A stretch of DNA of 64,000 nucleotides, taken from assembly GCA_017302035.1 (NCBI GenBank), contig JAFLEA010000011.1, positions 1 through 64,000 on the forward strand, in the 5' to 3' direction. This DNA comes from Lysobacterales bacterium (GTDB taxonomy: Bacteria > Pseudomonadota > Gammaproteobacteria > Xanthomonadales > Xanthomonadaceae). The position numbers were made by a program, and so were the translations under genes. The notes beneath the pieces were generated by a model. The model was given only the letters and a program-made list of their open reading frames with translations. It made no database searches and was not told where the DNA came from. Shown one piece after another: positions 10,848 to 20,200 of this stretch; position 1 is the first letter of the stretch; each line of letters begins with the position of its first letter.

Positions 10848-11147
10848 GGAAGTCCTTATGTTCTGTTCTGGCTGGAATCAGGGCGGACCGCTGTCGGACC
10901 GCTCCCCCGGAGTAGGCCGAGAATCACCGACGATGTGCCGCACGTCAATGCGGGGCGCGGCCATGCAGTCCCGCCATTGCCAATTTCCTCCATTATCGAT
11001 CAATGACTTGCGCCCACAGCGCCATGGTCATCGCCCCTCGTGCGGCGCCGACGGTCAATCGGCTGCCCTTGGTGGGCGGCCTCGGGAGCGGCCCACCGGC
11101 AGTCGACCCGATGGCGAGAACAGGCCGGAACCGTGCCGGCCGGCGCC
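10848..11147. other. Intergenic spacer between kynA and the peptide transporter
   Basis: About 300 bp with no open frame that looks like a gene. It holds the upstream region of the leftward peptide-transporter gene and the downstream region of kynA. I saw no convincing operator, RNA gene or strong terminator. Confidence 0.6.
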
Positions 11148-12011
11148 TCAGCCCGGCCCGATATGGGTCCGCACCTCGAACAACTCCGGGAAGAAGGTCA
11201 GTTCCAGCGCCGCCTTGAGGAAGCCCACCCCGCTGGAACCGCCGGTGCCGCGCTTGAAGCCGATGATCCGCATCACCGTGCGCATGTGCCGGAAGCGCCA
11301 CAGCTGGAACTGGCTTTCCAGGTCGACCAGGTCCTCGCACAGCGCGTACTCGCGCCAGTAGCGGTCGGTGTCCTCGTAGATGCGCTCGAACACCGGCACC
11401 AGCGCCGGATCGGACACGTGCGCGGGCGTCCAGTCGCGGCCATCCTCCAGGTACCGCGCCGGGATCGCGTGGCCGAAGCGGGCCAGGTAGCGCAGGAATT
11501 CCTCGTACAGGCTGGGCCGTTCCAGTTCGGCGCGCAGCACCGCCTGCCCTTCCGGGTCATGGGCGAACACCCGCACCATCGCGGCGTTCTTGTTGCCCAG
11601 CAGGAACTCGATCGCCCGGTACTGCAGCGACTGGAAGCCCGAGGACGGCCCCAGCAGGTGGCGGAAGCCCATGTATTCGGAGGGGGTCAGGGTCTCCAGC
11701 ACCGACCACTGCTCGGTGAGCTGGCGCAGCACCTGCTTGCTGCGCGCCAGCACCTTCTGGCACTGCCCGACCCGGTCGGCCTGCAGCAGGCTGCGCGCGG
11801 CCTGCAGTTCGTGCATCAGCAGCTTCAGCCACAACTCCGAGACCTGGTGCTGGACGATGAACAGCATCTCGTCGTGGTGCGGCGGGTCCGACACCGGCTG
11901 CTGCGCCGACAGCAGCCGGTCCAGGTGCAGGTAGCCGCCATAGGTGAGGCGGCCCTGCAGGTCGGTGTGGATGCCCGCTTCGAGCGCGCGCTGGTTCTTT
12001 TCTATGCTCAT
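11148..12011 (-). CDS. kynA: Tryptophan 2,3-dioxygenase
   Basis: Haem enzyme that opens the indole ring of tryptophan, first step of the kynurenine pathway. 287 residues from the ATG at 12011; longer upstream frames lack family similarity. Conserved parts are [38 protein letters not shown] (substrate and haem pocket, residues ~35-65), [20 protein letters not shown], and the proximal haem His region [22 protein letters not shown] near 240-265. It is divergent from the E1alpha gene across a spacer with inverted repeats. In related bacteria the pathway can feed NAD or quinolone-type metabolites; not decidable here. Confidence 0.96.
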   Translation of the reverse strand: MSIEKNQRALEAGIHTDLQGRLTYGGYLHLDRLLSAQQPVSDPPHHDEMLFIVQHQVSELWLKLLMHELQAARSLLQADRVGQCQKVLARSKQVLRQLTEQWSVLETLTPSEYMGFRHLLGPSSGFQSLQYRAIEFLLGNKNAAMVRVFAHDPEGQAVLRAELERPSLYEEFLRYLARFGHAIPARYLEDGRDWTPAHVSDPALVPVFERIYEDTDRYWREYALCEDLVDLESQFQLWRFRHMRTVMRIIGFKRGTGGSSGVGFLKAALELTFFPELFEVRTHIGPG

Positions 12012-12160
12012 CGGCTTGCCGGATGCACAGGGGCCGCAAGGGTACCCCAGCCCGCCCCCCGGCCGCCCCCTCCGTCGAACGGACTGTGGGTCCGCGGCCC
12101 TTTGGATGCTCCATCCGCACGCCGCTCCCGCCACGCCCAAGTCCCCGGATTGAAAGCGTT

Positions 12161-12227
12161 GTTGCATCGCAATGCGGGATTCACGGCGCAGTTCCGTACC
12201 ATGTGCAACTATCCTGCACGATGCAAC
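12161..12227. promoter_or_regulatory. Inverted repeats between divergent kynA and 2-oxoacid dehydrogenase operon
   Basis: A perfect 9-bp inverted repeat, GTTGCATCG (12161-12169) and CGATGCAAC (12219-12227), brackets ~49 bp. A third related half-site, TGTGCAAC, lies near 12203-12210. The block sits between the kynA start (12011) and the E1alpha start (12247), closer to the latter. Repeated half-sites in a divergent spacer suggest an operator for an Lrp- or LysR-type regulator; no regulator gene is adjacent. Confidence 0.45.
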
Positions 12228-12246
12228 CGCGCCGGTGACGCACGCC

Positions 12247-13329
12247 ATGACCCTCGCCGCCAGTTTCCAGATCGACTACCTGCAATACCTTGGCCCGGAC
12301 GGCGTTCCGGTACGCGAATTCCCCCGCGCCCTGCGCGATCCGGCCGCGCTGCTGCCACTGTTCAGGCGGATGCTGTACGTGCGCCACTTCGACGCCAAGG
12401 CGGTAGCCCTGCAGCGCACCGGCAAGCTGGGCACCTACGCCTCCTGTTTGGGCCACGAAGCCGCCCACGTCGGCATCGGTGCGGCAATGGCGCAGGGCGA
12501 CGTGTACGCACCCAGCTACCGCGAGTACGGGATCCTGTTCGAACGCGGGGTACGCCCGCGCGAGGTGCTGCTGTACTGGGGCGGCGACGAGCGCGGCAAC
12601 GATTTCCAGGAAGGTGCCGCACGCCACGACTTCCCGTTCTGCGTGCCGATCTCCACCCAGTGCCTGCATGCAGCCGGGGCGGCGCTGGCGTTCAAGCTGC
12701 GCGGCGAGCCGCACGTGGCGGTGGCCACCTGCGGCGACGGCGGCACCTCCAAGACCGATTTCTACGCCGCGCTCAACTCGGCCGGCGCCTACGCGCTGCC
12801 GCTGGTGCTGTGCGTGGTCAACAACGGCTGGGCGATCTCGGTGCCGCGCGCCGCGCAGACCGGCGCGCAGACCCTGGCCCAGAAGGGTATTGCAGGGGGC
12901 CTGCATTGCCTGCAGGTGGACGGCAACGACCTGGTCGCGGTGCTCGAAGCCATGCGCATCGCCACCGAGCGCGCGCGCAGCGGCGAGGGCGGCAGCGTAC
13001 TGGAGTTCCTGACCTACCGCCTGTCCGACCACACCACCGCAGATGATGCCCGCCGCTACCGCGACGACGCCGAAGTCCAGGCCGCCTGGAAGGAAGAGCC
13101 CATCGCCCGCCTGCGCATCTGGCTCACCGCGCAAGGCGCCTGGAGCGACGCCGAGGAGGCGGCATGGAAGCAGGAGTGCGACCGCCTGATCGCGATCGAG
13201 GTCGACGCCTACCTGGCCACGCCGGTGCAGCCGGTGGAGGCGATGTTCGATTACCTGTACGCCGATCCGCCGCCGGAACTGCTGGCCCAGCGCGCGGCCG
13301 TTATCGCATCGGAGCGCCGCCATGGATGA
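12247..13329 (+). CDS. bkdA1: Branched-chain 2-oxoacid dehydrogenase E1 alpha subunit
   Basis: Thiamine-diphosphate-dependent E1 alpha of 360 residues. The ThDP-binding motif is visible as [25 protein letters not shown] with the closing NNGWAIS (residues ~160-200). [16 protein letters not shown] matches the phosphorylation-loop region of the family. The ATG at 12247 is favoured because similarity starts there. The next two genes encode E1 beta and E2, so this is the start of the operon. Substrate is inferred as branched-chain 2-oxoacids, which supply iso-fatty-acid primers in xanthomonads; pyruvate cannot be excluded. Confidence 0.9.
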   Translation: MTLAASFQIDYLQYLGPDGVPVREFPRALRDPAALLPLFRRMLYVRHFDAKAVALQRTGKLGTYASCLGHEAAHVGIGAAMAQGDVYAPSYREYGILFERGVRPREVLLYWGGDERGNDFQEGAARHDFPFCVPISTQCLHAAGAALAFKLRGEPHVAVATCGDGGTSKTDFYAALNSAGAYALPLVLCVVNNGWAISVPRAAQTGAQTLAQKGIAGGLHCLQVDGNDLVAVLEAMRIATERARSGEGGSVLEFLTYRLSDHTTADDARRYRDDAEVQAAWKEEPIARLRIWLTAQGAWSDAEEAAWKQECDRLIAIEVDAYLATPVQPVEAMFDYLYADPPPELLAQRAAVIASERRHG

Positions 13330-13420
13330 CGACGTCCGCCATGAACGTGCCGCGCATCCCGCGTCCGGCGATGCCGGCCACGTCGACGCGGCTCGCACCC
13401 CCGTCCGTGGAGGACAGCCG

Positions 13421-14419
13421 ATGACCGCCGCGCCCGCCGCCGCCCCGATCACCTTGATCGAAGCCGTCACCCAGGCCCTGGCTTGGGAACTGCAGCACGA
13501 CCCCACGGTGCTGGTGCTGGGCGAGGACGTGGGCGTGAACGGCGGCGTGTTCCGCGCCACCGCCGGCCTGCAGCAGACGTTCGGCGCGCAGCGCGTGCTG
13601 GACACGCCGCTGGACGAGACCACCATCGCCGGCCTGTCGGTCGGCCTGGCCGCGCAGGGCATGAAGCCGGTGGCCGAGGCCCAGTTCGACGGCTTCGTCT
13701 ACCCGATGGTCGACCATCTGATCTGCCACGCCGCGCGCCTGCGCAACCGCACCCGCGGCCGCCTGCACTGCCCGCTGGTGCTGCGCGTGCCCTGGGGCGG
13801 CGGCATCCGCGCGCCGGAGCACCACAGCGAGGCCAACGAGGCGATCTTCACCAACGTGCCGGGCCTGCGCGTGGTGATGCCATCCTCGCCGCAGCGCGCC
13901 TACGGCCTGCTGCTGGCGGCGATCCGCGACGCCGATCCGGTGATCTACATGGAGCCCAAGCGGATCTACCGCCAGTACAAGGAACAGGTGCCCGACGACG
14001 GCGAGGCGCTGCCGCTGGACGTGTGCTTCGTGCTGCGCGACGGCAGCGACGTGACCCTGGTGGCCTGGGGCGCGCAGGTGAAGGAGGCACTGGAGGCCGC
14101 CGACGCCCTCGCGGCCGAAGGCATCAGCGCCGAGGTGATCGACGTGGCCACCCTGCGCCCGCTGGACTTCGACACCATCGCCGAATCGGTTTCGCGCACC
14201 GGGCGCTGCGTGATCGTGCAGGAGGCCCCGCGCAGCGCCGGCTTCGGCGCCGAGATCGCTGCCCGCCTGGCCGAGCACTCGATGTACGACCTGCGCGCCC
14301 CGGTCGAGCGGGTCACCGGCTACGACACCCACATCCCGCTGTTCCGGCTGGAAATGAAATACCTGCCGAGCGTGGAACGGGTCGTCGCCGCGGCCCGGCG
14401 CGCGGTGGCGCACGGCTGA
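13421..14419 (+). CDS. bkdA2: Branched-chain 2-oxoacid dehydrogenase E1 beta subunit
   Basis: E1 beta subunit, 332 residues, with LGEDVGVNGGVFRATAGL near residue 30, RVLDTPLDETTIAGLSVGLA near 50 and WGGGIRAPEHHSEANE near 125, all diagnostic. The chosen ATG has GGAGG about 8 bp upstream. The frame also stays open back to an ATG at 13322 that overlaps the E1alpha end, but those 33 codons look non-conserved. It pairs with E1alpha into an alpha2beta2 heterotetramer. Confidence 0.92.
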   Translation: MTAAPAAAPITLIEAVTQALAWELQHDPTVLVLGEDVGVNGGVFRATAGLQQTFGAQRVLDTPLDETTIAGLSVGLAAQGMKPVAEAQFDGFVYPMVDHLICHAARLRNRTRGRLHCPLVLRVPWGGGIRAPEHHSEANEAIFTNVPGLRVVMPSSPQRAYGLLLAAIRDADPVIYMEPKRIYRQYKEQVPDDGEALPLDVCFVLRDGSDVTLVAWGAQVKEALEAADALAAEGISAEVIDVATLRPLDFDTIAESVSRTGRCVIVQEAPRSAGFGAEIAARLAEHSMYDLRAPVERVTGYDTHIPLFRLEMKYLPSVERVVAAARRAVAHG

Positions 14420-14512
14420 AATCCCGGCGCCGCGCACGACGGCGCCGCGCCCGTTAGCATCCCTGGGCATGGCGCACCGCGCCCGCCCGCAACGATCGCC
14501 AGGAACCTCCGC

Positions 14513-15958
14513 ATGAGCCAGAGCAAGACCTTCCACCTGCCCGACCTGGGCGAGGGCCTGCCGGACGCCACCATCGTCGAGTGGTTCGTCAAGGAAGGCG
14601 ACACGATCCGCCTGGACGAGCCGCTGGTGTCGATGGAAACGGCCAAGGCAGTGGTCGAGGTGCCCTCGCCGGTGTCCGGGAAGGTGCTGAAGCTGGCCGG
14701 CGGTGCGGGCGACGTGATCGTCACCGGCGCGATGCTGGCGGTGTTCGAGGCCGATCCGAGCCTGCCGCAGCGCGCCGAAGGCCAGGATACCGGCCACGGC
14801 CACGGCCATGGCGGCGGCGGGCATCACGCGGCCGGCGCATCCGCGCAGCCGGCGGCGGCACAGGCGACAACAGCGCCGACGGCCGATGGCGATGGCGATG
14901 GCGATGGCGAGCGCGACGATGCCGGCACCGTGGTCGGCGCGATGCAGAGTTCGAATGCGGTGCACAACGAGCAGGCGGTTTCCGTGGGCGGCGTGAAGGC
15001 GATGCCGGCGGTGCGCGCGCTGGCGAAGAAGCTGGGCGTAGACCTGTCGCGCGTGCGCGCCAGCGGCGCCGACGGGACCGTCAGCCTGGCCGACGTGAAG
15101 CAGGCCGCGGCCGATCCCTCTGCCCTGCTCCCCTCCGCCGCCGGGAAAGGACCGCGGGGAGAGGATCCGGCAGCCAGCCCCGCAGCCGGAACCTTTGCGG
15201 CTCCCGCCGTGCCCCCGGCCCAATCCTTCGCCCATGGCGAGAAGAGCCCGATGCGCACGCCTGTCTCCGCGAGCGGCAAACCCATGCGCACCCGCCCGCC
15301 GGGCGCGCAGGCGGCCGCCAGCGGCCAGCCCGAGCAGCTCAAGGGCGTGCGCCGCAACATGGCGCGCGTGATGGCCGATGCGCATGCGAAGGTGGTGCCG
15401 ACCACCCTGGTCGACGACGCCGATCTGCATGCATGGATCGGCAAGCAGGACATCACCGCGCGCCTGATCCGCGCGATCGTGACCGCCTGCAGGACGGTGC
15501 CGGCACTCAATGCCTGGTTCGACGGCGAGGCGCTGGCGGTCACCCGCCACCCCCAGGTGGACGTGGGCATCGCGGTGGACACCGACGACGGTCTGTTCGT
15601 GCCGGCGTTGCGCAACGCCGACATGCTCGACGCGCGCGGCATCCGCGAGGGCATCAACCGCCTGCGCGCGCAGGTGGAGGAGCGCACGATCCCGGCCAGC
15701 GAGCTGTCCGGTTACACCATCTCGCTGTCCAATTTCGGCATGTTCGCCGGCCGCTATGCCACCCCGGTGGTGGTGCCGCCGTGCGTGGCCATCGTCGGCG
15801 CAGGCAGGCTCGCGCACGACGTGGTCGCGGTGATCGGCGGGATCGAGGTGCATCGCCGCCTGCCGGTCTCGCTGACCTTCGACCACCGTGCCGCCACCGG
15901 CGGCGAGGCCGCGCGCTTCCTCAAGGCGCTGCTGGACGACATGGCTCTGCCGCAGTAG
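14513..15958 (+). CDS. bkdB: Dihydrolipoamide acyltransferase (E2) of the 2-oxoacid dehydrogenase complex
   Basis: Core acyltransferase, 481 residues. Domains in order: one lipoyl domain (residues ~1-80) with the lipoylated Lys in SMETAKAVVEVP; a Gly/His/Asp-rich linker with HGHGHGGGGHH; an E3/E1-binding domain (AMPAVRALAKKLGVDLSRVR, ~160-200); a long Pro/Ala linker; then the catalytic domain. The catalytic motif reads FDHRAATGGEAARF. The usual HRxxDG Asp is Thr, a variant I believe exists in some E2 homologues, but worth noting. No E3 gene follows here. Confidence 0.92.
   Translation: MSQSKTFHLPDLGEGLPDATIVEWFVKEGDTIRLDEPLVSMETAKAVVEVPSPVSGKVLKLAGGAGDVIVTGAMLAVFEADPSLPQRAEGQDTGHGHGHGGGGHHAAGASAQPAAAQATTAPTADGDGDGDGERDDAGTVVGAMQSSNAVHNEQAVSVGGVKAMPAVRALAKKLGVDLSRVRASGADGTVSLADVKQAAADPSALLPSAAGKGPRGEDPAASPAAGTFAAPAVPPAQSFAHGEKSPMRTPVSASGKPMRTRPPGAQAAASGQPEQLKGVRRNMARVMADAHAKVVPTTLVDDADLHAWIGKQDITARLIRAIVTACRTVPALNAWFDGEALAVTRHPQVDVGIAVDTDDGLFVPALRNADMLDARGIREGINRLRAQVEERTIPASELSGYTISLSNFGMFAGRYATPVVVPPCVAIVGAGRLAHDVVAVIGGIEVHRRLPVSLTFDHRAATGGEAARFLKALLDDMALPQ
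14885..14908 (+). repeat. Tandem hexanucleotide GATGGC x4 within E2 linker
   Basis: Four perfect copies of GATGGC encode a (Asp-Gly)n stretch in the flexible linker of E2. Six-base units keep the reading frame, so copy number can vary by slippage without breaking the protein. Confidence 0.85.
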
Positions 15959-16010
15959 CGCGGGACTCCCGCCCCGACGCCTCACCGTCCGCTACCACGG
16001 TCGGCCCGGA

Positions 16011-16943
16011 TCACGCCCTGCGGCTGCGGTCCAGCCAGACTTCCAGGCCCTGGGCATTGAGTTCGATGTCCATCTCCAGCAGGCGCAGCACCGCCGCGTC
16101 GTCCAGCGCGCAGCCGTGCGCCTGGGCGCGTTCCAGGTAGTAGCCGGACAGCGCCGCCACCAGCGCGCGGTGGCGGTCCGGGCCGCCGTCGCAGGCCTGG
16201 GCCAGCGAGACCATCGCATCGACCTGCTCGTGCAGTTCGGCCGCCAGCCGCGCCACGCCTTCCACGCGGCCGAAGTGGGTCAGGTACATGGCCTGCGGCG
16301 ACTCCGCCATCATCCGTGCGATCGAGGCCTGCATCGCCTCCGGCTCGAACTGCACCGGCGAGGACGTCGGCAGGATGAAGGCGCCGGCCGCACTGTCCAG
16401 TTCGCGATACGACAGTCCGAAGGTATCGCCGGTGAACCAGCTGCGGCTGCGCGCGTCCCACACGCACAGGTGGTGGCGCGCATGCCCGGGGGTATCGATG
16501 CAGCGCAGCGCGCGCCCGGCCAGGTCGACCCCATGGCCGTCGCCGGCCACCACCACGCGCCCGGCCGGCACCGGCACCAGCGCGCCATAGTGCTGTGCGA
16601 ACGTCTCCTCGCCGTAGACCTCGATGGCGCCGGCCGCCAGCCGCGCCGGATCGATCATGTGCGGCGCCGCGCGCGGATGCGCCACCAGGCGCGCGTTCGG
16701 CAGGCACCGCATCAGGGCCCCGGCGCCGCCGGCGTGGTCCAGGTGCGCGTGGGTGAGGATCAGCCAGTCCACGTCGGCCGGAGCCAGCCCGGCCGGTTCC
16801 AGCGCCGCCAGCAGTGCCGGCACGCTGTGGTTGGTGCCGCAGTCGACGAAGGCGCCGCGCCCGTTCTCCACCACCAGGTAGGCCGCGTCGAAGCGCGGGC
16901 GCAGGTACCCGGTGTCGATGGTGTGGATGCCCTGTTCCGGCAT
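16011..16943 (-). CDS. Metallo-beta-lactamase-fold hydrolase
   Basis: 310-residue MBL-fold protein. The zinc motif is LTHAHLDHAGG (HxHxDH, residues ~70-80), with the further ligands TPGHARHH (~155) and WFTGDTFG (~180), and a late His in YLTHFGRV (~230). The substrate is unknown; the layout resembles glyoxalase-II-like or lactonase-like members. The start at 16943 is where the fold begins (MPEQGIHTIDTGY). The frame stays open far upstream but that part overlaps the next gene and is not real. Confidence 0.85.
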   Translation of the reverse strand: MPEQGIHTIDTGYLRPRFDAAYLVVENGRGAFVDCGTNHSVPALLAALEPAGLAPADVDWLILTHAHLDHAGGAGALMRCLPNARLVAHPRAAPHMIDPARLAAGAIEVYGEETFAQHYGALVPVPAGRVVVAGDGHGVDLAGRALRCIDTPGHARHHLCVWDARSRSWFTGDTFGLSYRELDSAAGAFILPTSSPVQFEPEAMQASIARMMAESPQAMYLTHFGRVEGVARLAAELHEQVDAMVSLAQACDGGPDRHRALVAALSGYYLERAQAHGCALDDAAVLRLLEMDIELNAQGLEVWLDRSRRA

Positions 16944-17089
16944 GTGCGGTCCTTCCCTGCCAGTCGCCGCTGCGACGCGCACCACGATCCTAGCCAGCGG
17001 CAGGGGAAGCGACGATCCGGCTTTGGTCGTATGCCGGCAGTGCGGACATCCATGGCGCCGCCCGATGCAGGGCCGGCGGCCGGTCGGCT

Positions 17090-17422
17090 CTACGCGCCAG
17101 GGGTTCCGGCAGCGGATCGGCGCCAGCGGGCCATCAGGCGCATGCGCACCGGGATCGCCAGCGCGAACACGGCCAGGAACGCGCCATAGGCGTAGAGCAC
17201 GGCCAGCACCTGGCACCAGATCGGGCCGCTGCGCACGTCGGCCACGCCTTCGGCGTAGCCCCAGCGCATGCCCAGGATGCTGAGCGCCAGCGCGAGCAGG
17301 AGCACGACCGCGTCGTAGGCGCGTCGCGCCGGCGGCCGCGGGGTGCGGGGATAGAACCAGTACAGCGCGCCCAGCAGGGCGAACCAGGGCATGAACAACA
17401 GCAGCGCCATGACCGCGATCAC
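17090..17422 (-). CDS. Small membrane protein of unknown function
   Basis: About 110 residues with three predicted membrane helices (VMALLLFMPWFALLGALYWF; YDAVVLLLALALSILGM; VLAVLYAYGAFLAVFALAI) and a basic C-terminus. The GTG at 17422 overlaps the trpS stop (GTGA), suggesting coupling; an ATG at 17410 is the alternative start. I do not recognise a family. It is the downstream partner of trpS. Confidence 0.6.
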   Translation of the reverse strand: MIAVMALLLFMPWFALLGALYWFYPRTPRPPARRAYDAVVLLLALALSILGMRWGYAEGVADVRSGPIWCQVLAVLYAYGAFLAVFALAIPVRMRLMARWRRSAAGTPGA

Positions 17423-18783
17423 TCCGCCACCTCGGCCAGTTGCCGCAGTGCTTCCCGGATTCCGTCGACTCCGGCCAGTCCTTCGCCCAGGGTGCCGATC
17501 CGCTCGCCGAGCAGGCCGACCGCACGCGCCTCCATCTCGTGCAGGGCGTCGCGCCCCTCGCGCTTGAGCCGCGCCACCACCTGCCCGCAATCGCGCGGCG
17601 AGGCATGGCCATCGCCTTGCAGCAGCAGGCGGCCCTCGCCATCGACCAGCTTGAAGTGGAAACGGCCGTCGGCCTCGCGGTATTGCTTGAACTGCGGCAG
17701 GCGCACCGCCGCGTCCTGGGTGGATGCGCCGGCCGCGATCGCCGGCACCGAGAACGGCCCCAGGCCGACCGCCCGCTGCAGCCCGTCCAGCAACGGTACG
17801 GTCACCTCGCGCGCCTTGCGCGCGCCCTCCTGCAGGATTTCCTCCAGCTGCGCGGGGCGGGCGATCAGCCGTGCGTACTGCTCGCGCATCGGCGCCACGG
17901 TTTCGTCGACCAGCGCGAACAGGCGTTGCTTGGCGTCGCCCCAACCGATGCCCTCGGCATAGGCGTGGCGCATTTCCGCGGCCTGGGCCGGGGTGGCGAA
18001 GGCCTGGTACAGCTGGAACAGGGCCGAGCCTTCGGTGTCCTTGGGCTCGCCGGGCGCGCGCGAGTCGGTGACGATCGACATCACCAGCCTCTTCAGTTCC
18101 GCCGACGGCGCGAACAGCGGGATGGTGTTGTCGTAGCTCTTGGACATCTTGCGCCCGTCCAGGCCGGGCAGCGTGGCCACGTTCTCGTCGATCTGCACCT
18201 CCGGCAGCACCAGCGGTTCGCCGTCGCGGCCGGTGGCCTGGCGCCAGGCATCGCCGTACAGGTGGTTGAAGCGCTGGCCAAGGTCGCGTGCCATCTCGAT
18301 GTGCTGGATCTGGTCGCGGCCCACCGGCACCCGGTGCGCGCCGAAGGCGAGGATGTCGGCGGCCATCAGCACCGGGTACATGTACAGGCCGGCGTTGATC
18401 CCCGAATCCGGGTCCTCGCCGTCGGCGACGTTCTTGTCCACCGCAGCCTTGTAGGCATGGGCCCGGTTGAGCAGGCCCTTGGCGGTGACGCAGGTCAGCA
18501 GCCAGGTCAGCTGCGGGATTTCGACGATGTCCGACTGCCGGTAGAAGGTCACCCGTTGCGGGTCCAGGCCGCAGGCCAGCCAGGTGGCCGCGATCTCCAG
18601 GCGCGAACGGGCCACGCGCCGCGGATCGTCGGCCTTCACCAACGCGTGGTAGTCGGCCAGGAAGAAGAAGCTCTCCGCGCCCGGATCGCGCGAAGCGGCG
18701 ATGGCGGGACGGATCGCGCCGGCGTAGTTGCCCAAGTGCGGGGTGCCGGTGGTGGTGATGCCGGTGAGGACGCGGACGGTCAT
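17419..18783 (-). CDS. trpS: Tryptophanyl-tRNA synthetase with C-terminal extension
   Basis: Class I aminoacyl-tRNA synthetase charging tRNA-Trp, 454 residues against ~330 in E. coli. The HIGH-type motif is TPHLGNYAG (residues ~12-20) and the KMSKS motif is GRKMSKSYDN (~200). The last ~110 residues are an extra domain containing LPQFKQYREADGRFHFKLV and GEGRLLLQGDGHAS, which resembles the YegP/DUF1508 fold. This long form appears common in xanthomonads. Confidence 0.96.
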   Translation of the reverse strand: MTVRVLTGITTTGTPHLGNYAGAIRPAIAASRDPGAESFFFLADYHALVKADDPRRVARSRLEIAATWLACGLDPQRVTFYRQSDIVEIPQLTWLLTCVTAKGLLNRAHAYKAAVDKNVADGEDPDSGINAGLYMYPVLMAADILAFGAHRVPVGRDQIQHIEMARDLGQRFNHLYGDAWRQATGRDGEPLVLPEVQIDENVATLPGLDGRKMSKSYDNTIPLFAPSAELKRLVMSIVTDSRAPGEPKDTEGSALFQLYQAFATPAQAAEMRHAYAEGIGWGDAKQRLFALVDETVAPMREQYARLIARPAQLEEILQEGARKAREVTVPLLDGLQRAVGLGPFSVPAIAAGASTQDAAVRLPQFKQYREADGRFHFKLVDGEGRLLLQGDGHASPRDCGQVVARLKREGRDALHEMEARAVGLLGERIGTLGEGLAGVDGIREALRQLAEVAE

Positions 18784-18886
18784 GGGGAATGCGGGGCGAG
18801 GGACCCGACGATTCTAGCCTGCGCGCGCAACCCCATCCGCCGGCACCGGCCGTTCATGCCTGCAGACCCCCAACCGGAATGCCGCC

Positions 18887-19723
18887 ATGAAACGCCCGAC
18901 CCTGCTCGTGCTCCTGGCCCTGGTGCCCTGGTCCATCCCGGCCGCCGGCCGGGCGCGGGCGCCCGCGCCCGGCGTTGCCCTGGAAATCGTGGACCGCGAG
19001 GAGGGCCGGATCCTGCCCCAGTACCCGCACCACGGCGAGACCTGGCTGCCCGCCGAGCCGGGCCACGGCTACGCGGTGCGCCTGCGCAACCTGGGTGCGC
19101 AGCGCGTGCTGGTGGTGCTGTCCGTGGACGGGGTCAATGCTATCAGCGGCCAGACCGCCGACACCCGCCAGGCAGGCTACGTGCTGGGTCCATGGCAGGT
19201 GCTGGAGGTGGACGGCTGGCGCAAGTCGATGGATGCGGTGGCCCGGTTCGTGTTCGTCGACCCGGCGCGCAGCTACGCCGCGCGCACCGGCCGTCCGGAC
19301 AACGTGGGCGTGATCGGGATCGCCGTGTTCGGCGAACGGCCGCCGCCGGCCGGCATCGCGCGCCTGCTCGACACCCCTCCGGCGACGGCGAAGTCCGAGC
19401 GGCAGGCGCAGCCTGCCGCGAGCGCGCGCTCGGCCGAGGCCGGGTCCGATGCCGCCGCTGACGCCTACGCGCCCTACCCGACTGCGCCCGGCCTGGGCAC
19501 CGGCCATGGCCGGATCGAATCCTCGCCGGCCCACGCCACCGCCTTCGACCGGCAATCGCGACCGATCCAGGTCACCCAGGTGCGCTACGACACCTGGCGG
19601 GGCCTGCTGGCCCACGGCGTGCCGGTAACGCCCCCGCAGCCTCGGCGGCGCTGGGGCGATGCACCGCAGGCGTTCCCGCAAGGCTTCGTCCCCGATCCGC
19701 CATGCTGCGTGCCGGGGGAGTGA
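18887..19723 (+). CDS. Secreted protein of unknown function
   Basis: 278 residues with an N-terminal signal peptide (KRPTLLVLLALVPWSIPAAG). A compact folded part follows (VDGVNAISGQTADTRQAGYV, WRKSMDAVARFVFVDPARSY, residues ~60-150). The second half is low-complexity, then QVTQVRYDTWRGLLAHGVP near the C-terminus. It is probably periplasmic. No catalytic motif is seen. It is divergent from trpS and closes with a bidirectional terminator. Confidence 0.75.
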   Translation: MKRPTLLVLLALVPWSIPAAGRARAPAPGVALEIVDREEGRILPQYPHHGETWLPAEPGHGYAVRLRNLGAQRVLVVLSVDGVNAISGQTADTRQAGYVLGPWQVLEVDGWRKSMDAVARFVFVDPARSYAARTGRPDNVGVIGIAVFGERPPPAGIARLLDTPPATAKSERQAQPAASARSAEAGSDAAADAYAPYPTAPGLGTGHGRIESSPAHATAFDRQSRPIQVTQVRYDTWRGLLAHGVPVTPPQPRRRWGDAPQAFPQGFVPDPPCCVPGE

Positions 19724-19778
19724 ACCGGATCGTTGGGCGAAGCGCACGCTTGCGTCCATGCAGGCACCGCCCATGCAG

Positions 19779-19804
19779 AGGCGGCGGGCCGGAGCCCGCC
19801 GCCT
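19779..19804. terminator. Bidirectional terminator hairpin
   Basis: Perfect 11-bp arms AGGCGGCGGGC (19779-19789) and GCCCGCCGCCT (19794-19804). It lies between the converging secreted-protein gene (+) and the CsbD-like gene (-). The flanking T tracts are short, so termination strength is uncertain. Confidence 0.65.
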
Positions 19805-19832
19805 TGATCGCTGCCGCCGCTGGCGGCGATGA

Positions 19833-20048
19833 TCAGTGCCGGTACTTGTCGTCCAGGGTGCGCTCGAACTCACGCACTTCCTTCTCGGCACGATCCTTCT
19901 CCCAGCCGTAGCGTTCCTGCAGCTTGCCGGCGAGATACTTGGAATTGCCTTCGGCGACATCGAAGTCGTCGTCGGTGAGATCGCCCCACTTGGCCTGGAT
20001 CTGTCCCTTCAGCTGCTTCCAGTTGCCACCGATGATGTCGCGGTTCAT
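19833..20048 (-). CDS. CsbD-family stress protein
   Basis: 71-residue acidic cytoplasmic protein of the CsbD family, identified by [31 protein letters not shown] and [19 protein letters not shown]. Members are commonly induced by general stress in many bacteria; biochemical role unknown. The ATG at 20048 gives the family-typical N-terminus. Confidence 0.9.
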   Translation of the reverse strand: MNRDIIGGNWKQLKGQIQAKWGDLTDDDFDVAEGNSKYLAGKLQERYGWEKDRAEKEVREFERTLDDKYRH

Positions 20049-20200
20049 GTACTGCTCCTGCTTGGTTGGGGGAACGGTGCGTGACCCTGTCCTGCACCGC
20101 GCAACCAGCATCGCAACACCTGCGTTCCGGAGGTGTCCAACCCGCGTCAAGGGGAAGTTATCCGGCTGAATCGCCCATGATTGCGCCGCCGAAACGCGAA

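Noticed and set aside
13301..15985. 894-codon minus-strand frame opposite E1beta and E2
   Set aside because: Composition typical of an antisense GC frame; no domain recognised and it contradicts two certain genes.
16944..17642. N-terminal extension of the metallo-beta-lactamase frame
   Set aside because: It overlaps trpS and the small membrane-protein gene in other frames, and the fold starts at 16943.
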